DNA of 64,000 nucleotides from Cycas panzhihuaensis (Eukaryota; Cycadophyta), in contig CM041465.1 of the NCBI GenBank assembly GCA_023213395.1, positions 6,138,001 to 6,202,000 on the forward strand, written 5' to 3'. Under the pieces are notes generated by a model. That model made no database searches. It was not told where the DNA came from and worked only from the letters and a program-made list of their open reading frames with translations. Made by a program: the position numbers and the translations under genes. This document shows positions 15,101-25,582 of the stretch, one piece after another. Positions within the stretch are counted from its first letter, which is position 1; every line of letters starts with the position of its first letter.

Positions 15101-16149
15101 GATTTCCCAAGTAGAAAGAAGATTAAGCTTCATCTTAGGCACATAGTAAATGCCGTTGAACTTATATAGGTTAAATACAAGCATCTCTAAGAATCACATT
15201 AGTATCACTTAGATTTATATCCATGACATCAAAGTTTTACTTTTAATAAGTGATATATTTTTTAACACTAAAATCTAGGATCTAATAGTCTTTATAATTT
15301 GACTCAGATGATAATGTTGTCATGTTAATACAATATACCACTATCCTTTTCCCCTTATCATCTTGGTTAGCCTTGTGCTTAACCCACTTCTTAAATTAAT
15401 AATTCTTTTTTTTTTGGTCATCTTTCTTGTAGTAATTACACTAACCCATAAACTTATTCTTCTCCTAAGAGGTCTCACCTATTTTCTATGTAGACTTGCC
15501 CTCTTAGAAAACATCCTTTCTTTATGTCTTCATGACCAAAACTTGATTTAAACTTGAGACAACAAGCATTCCACGATCCTTCAATTTGGCATGTTCTACT
15601 TGAATTAAGATTTTCAATGACTCAAATGATTCACCTTTATTAACTTCATCCCTTGTATAGATAGTTTGAAAGGTTCCAAATATAGCTAGCAACTTTGAAA
15701 AAATAATGGAAAAATGTAATGTATCATCAATTGAGTTTGACTTTAATTCATCTAAACTATTCTTTGAATCAATGATCTTATTCGAGTATTTACTAATGTT
15801 ATTCTTATATTCAATACCAAAATTCAATAATTATATTATAAGAGTAACATGACAATTGGCTTTTTCCTTTTTAAACATCTTACATAACTTGATCTAGATC
15901 TTGTGTGGGGTTTCATGGTTGTGGACTAAAGTTCTTTGATCTAGGTCCAAAGATAACTTAAGTAATCATATGACCATGAATTATTTCTCCTCAATATGAA
16001 TATGTTCTTTCTCATCTAAGGGAATGCTCAATAATGAAAATTTGATAATTCCCCAAAGTTGGTTAACCATGAGAACTAGTTACATATTTGTCTTCCATTC
16101 ATTGAAATTATTCTTATTAAAAATAACCAACAGAACCAACTTCTCCATG
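12160..16149 (-). pseudogene. Element C gag-pol, decayed
   Basis: Minus-strand copia polyprotein read from about 16149 down. Gag begins with MEKLVLL and NFNEWKTNM; a coiled gag segment is open at 15522-15827. GAG-pre-integrase and integrase start at 14654-14992 (LWHGH, LELIYINLMGPL, FVDD). The integrase core and C-terminus at 14060-14468 include YTPQQNGVVERKN and SINYFKIFGCIAYAHIP. RT at 12960-13247 holds LYIDD followed by YFLGIDI. RNase H at 12553-12756 shows GYTDANWHGD, STTGYVF and ISWQSKNQSTIVLSS, with an active-site acidic residue present. The pieces are in different frames with stops between them, so no full product is possible. Confidence 0.85.
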
Positions 16150-16351
16150 ACATAAAAAATGATAAATATAGGATCCTAAACCAACCTACAACATGATATT
16201 TTCTCTCAAATGATAGTCTGTGTAATCACCTAAAATCTAAAGGTTCACCAAACTAATAACCACTTAAAAAATAGACCAATAAAGTACTGAATAAAAGAAC
16301 TAATCTGGACACTTCACTTCATAAGTCAAATGTAAAATAATATTATATAAT

Positions 16352-16795
16352 TGTAGAAATGGGTACATGTACAACGTTATCACAGGATCACATAGACAAG
16401 CAAATATAGGCTACAAATAACATTGCATATATACACCAGATTGACAGGTGGAAAACCCCTTCTAGGGAAGAAAAACCACCTCTTAAAGTTGTAATTTTAT
16501 TAAGAATAGTGAGAAATAGAAAACCATATACAAAAACCACCTACCCATATAACCATCCTTATAAAAGGCTTTTAGACAGCCCTCCTAGATTCTCAGAACC
16601 ATCTCCTTGAATATAGAAGAAGAATTTATATTAAGAAAGGTTCGTTGAAATATAGTTGTGCATTTCAACCACCTTCCACATAAGATTAAAACAAACACTA
16701 AAGTAAAACATTAAAATAACTTAAATACTAATTTAAACATGTGACATAAATATAAACTTTAAAAGAACATAAAGGTTACATTAATATTCCTAACA
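16352..16795 (-). repeat. 3' LTR of element A
   Basis: Plus-strand edges are TGTAGAAATGGG and ATTCCTAACA. It aligns end to end with 23326-23770 with one 1-base indel. Confidence 0.93.
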
Positions 16796-16804
16796 TTCGC
16801 CTTT
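16796..16804 (-). other. Polypurine tract of element A (one pyrimidine)
   Basis: The minus strand reads AAAGGCGAA before the LTR start TGTTAGG. The C breaks the purine run, probably a later mutation, since element B has AAAGGGGGA at the same place. Confidence 0.65.
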
Positions 16805-16842
16805 AATGTAAACTTTTATGCTATAGAAAAAGAAGGTCTTCA

Positions 16843-19760
16843 TTACGGTGATTCTCCTTTGATGGAGACTTCTTTTATTTGCAACAGATCTCGAAGATTT
16901 AGAAACTTTACTTTAGTTAAAGAATTTGTAAATATATCAGTAGCATATAGATCTGTTGGACAATAAGACAAGGAAACAAGATTATCAGTAACAAGATTTC
17001 GAATAAAATGCTGATGTAATTCTATATGTTTAGTCCTAGAATGTGAAACTGGATTAGTAGCAATAGCAATTGCACCTTGATTATCAACTTTAAGTTCAAT
17101 GGAAGAGTTTAGAGATAGACCAATTTCATTTAGTAGAGAATTAAGCCAAAGTTCTTCTTTGTCGGCTGCAACAAGTGCACAATATTCAACTTCAGTCATT
17201 GATAAAGCTAGTGCCTACATTTTCTTACTAGACTAAGTAATAGGTGAGGAATCTATAAAAAATACATAACCTGATGTAGATTTTCAATCATTTATATCAC
17301 TTGCCTAATCAGAATCAGTATATCCAGTTAAAGTTAGAGGTTTATTGCAAAAATTATAAGTTAAACCATAAAAAATGGTATGCTTTAGATGTTATAAGAC
17401 ATGTTTAGTAACTTTCCAATGAGATTCATGTGGCTATTGTATATAATATGAACATAAAGCAATAGTATAAGAAATATTAGGGTGGGTGTGAGTTAAATAA
17501 ATAAGACTACCAATTAGTTGTCTATATAATATAGGGTCACATAGAGGTGATGAACAATCAGTAGATAGTTTGACTCCTGATTGTAACAGATTAGATATAG
17601 GTTTAGCATTTTCCATATTAAACTACTGAATTAAGTCTAGAATATATTTAAGTTGTGATATTATGATTCTTGAGTCATATTGATAAATTTGTAAACCAAG
17701 AAAGTAATGTAGTATACCTAGATCAGTCATTTTGAATTTATTTATTAAAGTAGATTTTAAATGATGAATATTATTAGTTGATGATATAGTAATGATAATG
17801 TCATCAACATAGAGGACTAGAATAGTAAGATTTTTATTTTCATATTTGAAATAAAGATTTGGATCATTAATACATATAATGTATCTAATATAAATTAAAT
17901 AATCATCTACTTTAGTATACTAAGCTTGAGGAGCTGGTTTTAAACCATAAATAGATTTCTTTAGCTTACACATGAGATTAGGATTCTCAATAAAGCCAAG
18001 TGGCTGAGACATGTAGATCTCTTCTTTGAGATCACCATTCAAGAAAGCACTCTTGACATCCATTTGGTGGATTTCCTATCCAAATTTGGCTGCGAGAGTA
18101 ATAATTATTTTAATCATGTTCATCTTTGCAACAGGGGAAAAGGTTTCATTATAATCTATGCCATCTATTTGTGAAAATTCTTTTGCAATAAGGCGAGCCT
18201 TATATTTTTTAACTGCACCTGTTGAGTTATATTTTGTTCTATAGACCCACTTACAGTCGACTATATTTTTCCCAAGTGGGAGAGGAATGAGATCCCAAGT
18301 TGAATTTTTAATTAAATCATCAAATTTAGTTTGCATAGCGCCCTGCCATACAGGATTGTTGCTAGCTTGTTTAAATGTTCTGGGATCATTATTATCTATT
18401 ATTTTTGCCATTAAGGCAAAGTTAGCATGTAATTTTTAGGCACGTATTCATCTAGTATCTATAGGATTACCTACATTAGATCCAATATCAACGAGCATTT
18501 TCATTACCCAAACAGGTTGCTCGTTAGTAACTGTTTCTAAATGTATAGCTTGATTTGTTAAACTATGTTGAGAAGAGGAATCTATTTCATTAGATTCAAA
18601 TAGAGTCTAATTTTGGACTTGAGTTGATAAGGATTCTATAAATTTTAGATCAACTTGTTTATCAGAGGGGTCAACTAAATAAGTGTTAGTTAACAAATTT
18701 TCAATGGGAAGTTCTACATAAGTAGATGTTGAAAAAGATCCTTCTTCATCAAATATTACGTCACGCAAAATAGAAATTCGATGCGTGACTAGATCTAGGA
18801 GTCTATAAGCTTTACTCTCTTTGTTGTATCCAACGAAGATGTATTTTTGACTTTTTGGGTCTAATTTTTTGTATTTTTCTTTAGGGATGTGTCCACATGC
18901 AATACTTCCAAAGATTCGTAAATAATTGACTAAAGGTTTTCTACTAGACCATTTTTGTTCTGGAGTAACATTCTATAAACATCTACTTAGTAAATAATTT
19001 AATAAATAATTAGAGCAGTTAATTGCTTTTGCCCATAATTTTATATTTAGATTCTTTGCATGTAACATGCAACGAGTCATCTCAACAAGAGTACAGTTTT
19101 TGCATTCAGTAACACCGTTTTGTTGAGGTGTATATGCAACAGAATGCTAAAACTGAATTCCATGTGATTTATAGAAAGAAGTAAATTTGCCACTTAAATA
19201 TTCCTTTACATTATCGGATCAAAAAGTTTACTTTTTTTTTTTTATTGATTTTCAAATAGCGTTTTGTATTCAACAAAAAATTTAAACACTTGACTATGTA
19301 TTTTAAGCATGTAAACCCAACATTTTCTTGAATAATAATCAATAAATGTAACAAAATAATGAGATCCAGAGTATGATGTTATATAAAAAGGTCCACATAT
19401 GTCAGAGTGAATAAGTTCAAGTGGAATAGTCACTCTCAATTGTGTTTTATGTGGGAATGAGTCCATGTGTTGCTTACCTGTCACACAGGCTTTACAAACA
19501 CCATAAACAATGTTTAAGGGTAGAAGACCATGAACCATTTCATGCTTTTTTAAATATTATAGTTTGCCATAACTTGTATAGCCAAATCATACATGCCAAA
19601 GTTTACTGACTGAGTTAGATTTGGCAATAAATGCACTAAAAGATTTTGTTTTATTTTTTTGTAGACTTGTTAAACTATAGAGACGTGTTATGATCAATAG
19701 GTCATGAGGTAATGTGTCTAAATTTGTTTAATAGCTCCTTAATGATAAATTTATTTTTCT
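16843..19760 (-). pseudogene. Element A pol: integrase, RT and RNase H
   Basis: Copia pol in the order integrase, RT, RNase H on the minus strand. Integrase 19242-19538 shows the zinc-region cysteines of VCKACVTGKQ, then LELIHSDICGPF and FVTFIDYYSRKCWVY; QQNG is intact near 19120. RT begins at 18076-18411 with DCKWVYRTKYN, KARLIAKEF and FSPVAKM; YVDD is intact near 17795-17815. A further RT piece is open at 17434-17616. RNase H 16843-17199 has MTEVEYCALVAADKE, KVDNQGAIAIATNP, HSRTKHIELHQHFIRN and DIFTNSL. Key catalytic residues survive, but scattered stops and frame changes separate the open stretches. This is the best preserved pol in the window. Confidence 0.88.
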
Positions 19761-21099
19761 AGAATTCGACGACAAGGTCTTTCTAGTAGATTTGATAAAT
19801 AGAAAGTAGGTTTAGTAATAGACTAGGTACGTAGAAAACATCCTTTATTGATACATCCTTTAGGGTAACATCACCTGATCCTTTGACTTTAAGTTGGGTA
19901 CCACTTCTGAAAGAAATCTCTTCTTTAGAGTTTGATTCAGATTGATAAGTGGATAAATTTTTCTGGTGTCCTCTCATGTAATGGGATACACCAGAGTCAA
20001 GGATCCATTATGGTGGTTGATTTGTAGGGGCAACAAACGCAAAAGTTATTATCGCTAAAGAATAATTATGAGTTTATAGATTTTGAGGTCATGATTAAGA
20101 ATAGGATTGAGGTCAATTTTGCAATCCCTTAGAAGCTTTCCATGCTTCTGAAGCTATTCTACTTCTGCATACATTAATAGTGTGGCCTTTTTTATGACAA
20201 TAGGCCCAACTAGTGTTCTGAGAAGGAGTTACGTTGTTCCTATTATGAAATGACTGATTAGAAATATTTTAGTGTTTAGTTGGACCAAAATACTTAATAT
20301 TGTTTTGAGAATTAGATTATTTACCCCCCCCCCCGGGGGGGTGGGGGGGGGGGGGGGCTATGAGGTTTCTAAAATTTTGGAGTATTATGAAAATTATTCT
20401 ATTGTTTATTTTTATTTTATATCTTAGTTTTGGAAAATAAAGCCTGTGAAGGATTTTTTAATACGCCTGTTTGAATTAACATTGTTTGATGTTCGATCAG
20501 CTGGTTTGTCAACTGATTGAATGTTATAGGAGGGTCGCCAGTTTATTGTATGGCAGTTTTGAAGAGATTAAATTATTTTGGTAACTTGTTTACTACAAGA
20601 CGTACAAGTGTATTATCGTCTTTAACATGGTGATTATTTTTTCAGTATCACCTTCTTTAGTTTTGGATTTAATATAGTTTCTTAGATCTTTATTAATTAA
20701 TTAAATTTTACTTAAAAAATCCTCAATATTAGAAAAATCGTCAAAAGTAAGGTCATACAATTGTTGTTCTAGGACAACCACTTGATGTGTATCAACCTTG
20801 TCATATTTTTCTTGTAAAGTTTTCCAGACAGTGGCCAAGTCATATGTTTTAGAAAACTGCAGACTGATTTATAGTGAAAGTGAGTTTAATATGGTGCCTA
20901 AGGCCGCATTTGAGTTCATTAGATATACTATATAACTCTCTATAATATCTTCTTTTGGTTTTTTAAATTCATCTGTCACATATCGCCATATCTTTTGCTG
21001 TTTAAGCTGATGGGATATGCAATTCCTCCAGTCGACATAGTTTGAGCTGGTTAACACTGGAATTGGAACAAAGGTGGTTATCCTTAGTATTAATACCAT
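19761..21099 (-). pseudogene. Element A gag and protease
   Basis: Gag starts at ATG 21099 with TFVPIPVLTSSNYVDWRN, the usual N-terminus of this copia lineage, and runs to a zinc knuckle CHKKGHTINVC near 20165-20200. The protease site WILDSGVSHYM (about 20000) keeps D-S-G, followed by ISFRSGTQLKVKGSGDV and DVFYVPSLLLNLLSIYQ (19783-19977). Between knuckle and upstream gag lies an odd C11/G7/G15 homopolymer block (20324-20357) that replaces a short linker present in element B. Stops and frameshifts interrupt the frame, although the region would encode RNA-packaging and processing functions. Confidence 0.85.
20324..20357. repeat. C11-G7-T-G15 homopolymer block inside gag
   Basis: Eleven C (20324-20334), seven G (20335-20341), one T and fifteen G (20343-20357). 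It can fold on itself. In the homologous place of element B (about 55890-55910) there is ordinary sequence, so the block is new in A or is a sequencing or assembly artefact. Confidence 0.9.
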
Positions 21100-22385
21100 A
21101 TTGGGAGTTATAAGGTTTGATTGAAGATTGAAGAATATGAAGGTAAGTGAAAAAATAATCACTTAATAAGAGTACTAATAATTTAACAAGTATAATTCAA
21201 GAATGAAAAGGAAAGCATTGTGGTATGCATTACTTGCTTTTCCCTTAAAGAAAAAAATCACATATTTTCAAGTAGATAGTTTCCCTTGAATTGAAAAACA
21301 AATAACCCCTTAAACAGTCCCTTTTCGGAAAAAGTTCCCTTTTAATTTTGAGAAATAAATAGTCCCCGTTAAATGTTTAAGTTCCAAGAAAGTTGTAAAG
21401 TATGAAATTAGAACAAATGATTATATGTTGCATTAATTTGACAATAATTTTGAATATATAAAACTGATTTGCAAGATAAAATGTTAATAGTTTTTTATTA
21501 ATTAAACTTTATTTTTGAAAAAAATATAAATGCATATAAAAGATATTCAATAATCCACACAGATAAGAACATATACTACACTTGATCTTAGCCAAAAAAC
21601 CAGGAAAAAATGTTGGTTTTACCTAAGTTAATTAAGCTTTGTTAATAGTATATATATGTATATATATATACCCTTTGAATAAGTGTTTGAAAGGTAATAT
21701 ATACCTTATATATGATAAAAAAATAAGGTAATATATTAGGCGAGAAGAGGGGGAATATTATAAAGTATATAAGGGGAAAGTTTTGTAATCATTAAACTAA
21801 ATTTTAATGTAATAATCAATAAAAAATGCGGGGAGTAAAAAAATGATATTAATACATTGACATAATTAGGGGGGGGTTTAAATCAAGGCCATTAATTTTA
21901 GAGACAAATAGAAATGAATTACTTGCATGGACTAGGTATTGAATACTCTTCAAAATGTGTATTGTAAAGAGAATGTAGATTTATTAATGTAATAGGGGGT
22001 TTTAGGTTTATAAGTTTTTATTAAATAAACATAATCTAAAGTTATAGGAGGGGTTTCTTAATCAAGATTATTTAATTAAGCATAGTTTATTAATATGATT
22101 AGGGGGGAGTATTAAGGTTGGTTTATTAAATCAAAATAAAAAAATAAAATTAAATAAAAAAAATATACCTGCGGACCCGATGGGTTTTTGGATTTTCTAA
22201 CATAAAAGGAAATTTAAAAAGTGATTGGAGTTTGGGGGGGGGGGGGGGGGGGTAAGGTAGAAACTATACCTACCTGGTATGGCAACGGCGATGCGTCTTT
22301 TTCTTTGTAGGTTTGTTTCACAGCTAGTAGCAAGTTGATGTATTTCATTACTGCTGATATGTTGCAGTCCTTACTTCGTGTAACA
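21100..22385. other. Element A leader between gag and the UPL3 fragment
   Basis: A+T-rich sequence with a series of G-runs on the plus strand (near 21870, 21994, 22045, 22101 and 19 G at 22234-22252). It holds the U2 snRNA fragment at 21555-21612. Just before the UPL3 homology, 22277-22372 has two pyrimidine-rich stretches ending in AG (near 22312 and 22369) that resemble 3' splice sites, so part of an intron may have been captured too. Confidence 0.5.
21555..21612 (-). pseudogene. U2 snRNA 5' fragment
   Basis: Read on the minus strand, the core GGCTAAGATCAAGTGTAGTA (about 21573-21592) and the following TGTTCTTATC match the universally conserved 5' part of U2 snRNA, including the GTAGTA element that pairs with intron branch points. 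By recall of the U2 sequence there is one mismatch in about 32 core bases. The extreme 5' end (about 21600-21612) is diverged and nothing after about 55 nt matches. No plant snRNA upstream element was seen before it. It is a truncated pseudogene fragment inside the leader of element A, in the same sense as that element. Confidence 0.85.
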
Positions 22386-23325
22386 AATATAACCTCTGCG
22401 AGTAGTACGCTACATGGGATTCTGAGAAAGCTTGGTACGGGTTTGGATGATCTCTTGCCCTCATCGATGCCATCCTCTCACCAGAGCAGTCGGCTGAAGA
22501 GGATTCTTTCAGGCCTGTGCATCGATGGAGAAGAGGGCAGGCAAGTCGATGCGCTCACTCAACTGTGCGAGCTGTTGTCCATTAGGACAGAGGAGTCTCT
22601 AAGTAGTTTCTCGGTCAATTCTTTTGTGCCCGTGCTCATTAGGCTTCTCAACCATGAGAGTAATGTCGATGTGATGCTTCTTGCGGCACAGGCGTTGACT
22701 CACCTCTATGATGTTCTTCCCTCCTCATATGCGACCGCTATGCATTATGGTGTCGTTCCTTGTTTTTGTGCTCATTTGCTGACCATTGAATATATGGATT
22801 TGGCAGAGCTATCGTTGCAAGCACTGGAGAAGATCTCTTATGAGCACCCAACTGCTTATCTTTGTGCGGGTTCTCTCATGGCAGTGCTGTCTTATCCAGA
22901 CTTTTTCTCAACTGGAGTCCAGAGGGTAGTACTCTCAACTACTGCGAACATGTGCAAAAAACTCCCATCTGATGCAGCTAATTTTGTGATGGAAGCCGCA
23001 CCTTTGCTGACCAATCTTCTTCATTTTCATGATTCAAAGGTGTTAGAATATGCCTCTGTTTGTCTGACTCGCATTGCATAATCATTTGTATCTTCCCCCG
23101 AGAAGCTGGATGAGCTCTGCAATCATGGTCTTCTTGAACAAGCTATGCAACTTATATCAGTCAGTAGTTCAGGTGGTGCTCAAGCATCTCTGAGTACTCC
23201 AACTTATACATGTTTGATTAGGCTTCTTTCAACATATGCAAGTGGGTCAACATTAGCAGCAAAGACCCTTCTGCTCCTTGGTATTAGTGGTAATCTTAAA
23301 GATATTATTGTCGGCTCTGATACCA
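22386..23325 (+). pseudogene. UPL3: UPL3-type HECT ubiquitin ligase fragment (armadillo region), captured in element A
   Basis: About 313 codons on the plus strand match the N-terminal armadillo-repeat part of plant UPL3 (KAKTUS), a HECT E3 ubiquitin ligase: LRKLGTGLDDLLPSS, ILSGLCIDGEEGRQVDALTQ, LTIEYMDLAELSLQALEKIS, FFSTGVQRVVLST, ANMCKKLPSDAANF, HDSKVLEYASVCLTRIA, then past one TAA stop (23079) KLDELCNHGLLEQA and RTLLLLG-like KTLLLLGISGNLKDI. The frame is unbroken apart from that stop, with no intron. The HECT domain is absent. The piece is antisense to element A and ends exactly where the primer binding site begins (the last codons are the complement of the site). Base composition is far richer in G+C than its surroundings. 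It cannot make a ligase; an antisense RNA effect on the real gene is possible but unproven. Confidence 0.92.
23313..23325 (-). other. Primer binding site of element A
   Basis: The minus strand reads TGGTATCAGAGCC directly after the 5' LTR, a 13-base perfect complement of the initiator-Met tRNA 3' end. The same bases, read on the plus strand, are the last codons of the UPL3 frame. Confidence 0.9.
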
Positions 23326-23770
23326 TGTAGAAATGGGCACATGCATAATGTCATCACAGGATCACATAGACAAACAAATACAGGCTACAAATAACATTAC
23401 GTATATACACTAGATTGGCAGGTGTAAAACCCTTTCTGGGGAAGAAAAACCACCTCCTAAAGTTGTAATTTTATTAAGAATAGTAAGAAACAGAAAACCA
23501 TATACAGAAACCACCTAACCACATAACCATCCTTGTAAAAGGCTTTTAGATAGCCCTCCTAGATTCTCAGAACCATCTCCTTGAATCTAGGAGAAGAATT
23601 TATATTAAGAATGGTTCGTTGAAATACAATTGTGCATTTCAACCACCTTCCACATAAGATTAAAATAAACACTAAAGTGAAACATTAGAATAACTTAAAT
23701 ACTAATTTAAACATGTGATATAAATATGGACTTTAAAAAGAACATAAAGGTTACATTAATATTCCTAACA
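23326..23770 (-). repeat. 5' LTR of element A
   Basis: Partner of 16352-16795. The target duplication ATAAT follows at 23771-23775. Confidence 0.93.
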
Positions 23771-23775
23771 ATAAT

Positions 23776-25254
23776 GAATTAAAACACCGGTCTTAAATTA
23801 TGGTAATGATAATGTAATGATTAAAAACCTCTATTTACCCAAGCTATTCAACATATGCTTATCTCAATAATAATATGCTAATATAAAGCACACCTTTTAT
23901 TAATAAAAAATGCACTAAAATAACTATTTCACACAACAAATATAGCAATATACTCTTCCAACAAAGAAAGCCTAATTCACTCACTTAGCCATCATATCAA
24001 AATTAAGTCTTATGTAATATATTTACACCACTTTGTCGTAACATATATGCACCCTTATATACATCAAAACATTGAATATAGCAATTCAAGAAAGGATGAT
24101 TCTTGATATTAATATGACTCTTAATATTAATGAAGACTCTTGATATATCAAATAAAGGCATCTAAATATATCAAAGTAAATTAAAATATATGATATCAAA
24201 GGTGATATTAAGAAGAAAAGGGCAATCAATTATATTATATAGAGAATACCTTTGTAAAGTCATAAATTATACAGTGACTTGCATGAACTACAATAAATGT
24301 TTGACTGTAAATATGAATGGAAAAATGTAAACAAATGTCTCTATCTCTGGTTTTTACTATGGACTTTTGTTTCATGCTTACACAATATACATCTTTATTG
24401 GTGCCATTGTTGATTATCTATAGTTATATGCTCACTATATGGGCTATGTTTCAATCTTCTAGAGAATGCAAAATAATGCAACAAGTGTCACTCCTGCTTA
24501 CCACCATAATAGGCACAATCTATATAAATGCAATGGCAACATCACTTCTCACTAGCTATAGAAAAAATCTCCCATGATCTAATACTCATAATTGTAATGT
24601 CTACAATAATCTTCACCATTCATGGCTTTAAAAATAGATGTCTCACCTGCTCTAGCTATTGAATCTTTACTATGGACTACTCTAACTTCAAACAACATGC
24701 ATATCCCACAATGTTTACTCTCTTGGCTATCATATATAACATCTCCACCACAACAGTTGCTTTGCCACATAAACTTCCACTAGAAATTACCTGATGGTTA
24801 CTCAATGTAATGGTAAGTATATAAGTGCTACTACTACAAATATGAATTCTATAATCTTCTATTATGATTTATAATCTCAATGGTAATGTAACACCACTCA
24901 AAGAACTATAGCCTTATTCACCATCTATAGATCTGGTAGGCTATATATCCTTGGTTGATAACTAAGTAATTGAAGACTGCATCTATAGAAATAAGGGGGT
25001 ACAAGGTAATGCTATATACCTGCACAAGACAAAGCAACCTCATACACTCCATTGCACACCTTCGAGGACAAATAAAGACTTGTAAAACAAATAACAAAAG
25101 GCACTAAAAGTATACTCATGAGCACTATACCTTGTGGCTATCCTTTTAGTTATTAAAAATGATTGTCTTTAATGAAGGGTTGAGCTAGCACAACCTAGCG
25201 ACTTGTAATTTGAAAAACTCTACCCAACATATGCCTACTTATGCATGACTATCT
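23776..25254 (-). other. Leader of element C
   Basis: About 1.5 kb between the element A insertion and the element C primer binding site; another 0.2 kb lies at 16150-16346. Its right end (about 25040-25254) resembles the matching end of the element D leader (41890-42080), which supports kinship of C and D. A plus-strand frame at 24317-24577 (86 codons) and a minus frame at 24579-24770 were not recognised. No captured gene was identified. Confidence 0.5.
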
Positions 25255-25266
25255 ATTATGATACCA
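25255..25266 (-). other. Primer binding site of element C
   Basis: The minus strand reads TGGTATCATAAT directly after the 5' LTR. The first eight bases match initiator-Met tRNA; the rest has drifted. Confidence 0.75.
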
Positions 25267-25577
25267 TGTTAGAAATCACAAATAAATAGATCATTTATGT
25301 ATATAACAAGCATGAAATGAATAAGCATACAATAGAATTAATGTGGAAAACCTCATGGTAAAAACCCATCATAAAATATGGATTACATTGATAGAGAATC
25401 ATCAAGTATAATGAACTTTGGATCCCTTTAAATAGATCCATAAGTGCCTCATATATTATAATGATATTACTTCTATTGACTCATAATAATATCATATTAT
25501 TACATCACATATATTTATATAATAATGTACCACATTTATATTAGTTGGGTTAAGTAGATTATAATGCCACTCTAACA
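25267..25577 (-). repeat. 5' LTR of element C
   Basis: The plus strand runs TGTTAGAAATC...CTCTAACA, partner of 11807-12148. It is followed by the target duplication TGTAG (25578-25582). Confidence 0.9.
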
Positions 25578-25582
25578 TGTAG

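Larger units (their letters stand above)
16352..23770 (-). mobile_element. Element A: Ty1/copia retrotransposon carrying host gene fragments
   Basis: A 7419 bp minus-strand element with LTRs 16352-16795 (3') and 23326-23770 (5') and a perfect target duplication ATAAT (16347-16351, 23771-23775), inserted in the leader of element C. It has a perfect initiator-Met primer binding site and a full gag to RNase H order. Gag ends (5') at 21099, but the primer binding site is at 23313-23325, leaving a 2.2 kb leader that holds a UPL3 gene fragment (antisense) and a U2 snRNA fragment (sense). The LTRs differ at about 33 of 444 positions by hand count, nearly all transitions, so the insertion is moderately old. 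Element B is the same family. Confidence 0.93.
11807..25577 (-). mobile_element. Element C: Ty1/copia retrotransposon, split by element A
   Basis: Minus-strand element bounded by LTRs 11807-12148 (3') and 25267-25577 (5'). Identical flanking 5-mers TGTAG at 11802-11806 and 25578-25582 are the target duplication. A purine tract lies inside the 3' LTR and a primer binding site inside the 5' LTR. Element A (7419 bp plus duplication) is inserted in its leader between 16347 and 23775. Without A, element C is about 6.3 kb. The RT keeps YIDD and the integrase keeps QQNG, but many stops and frameshifts make it inactive. Element D in this window is a related family, with similar LTR body and leader end. 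Confidence 0.9.

Noticed and set aside
22335-23330. A functional UPL3 gene or an independent processed pseudogene
   Set aside because: It lacks the N-terminus, the HECT domain and a promoter, has an in-frame stop at 23079 and ends at a retroelement primer site inside an LTR pair.
24317-24770. Short host genes in the element C leader
   Set aside because: Frames of 60-86 codons on both strands overlap or adjoin without domain signature or coding-like composition.
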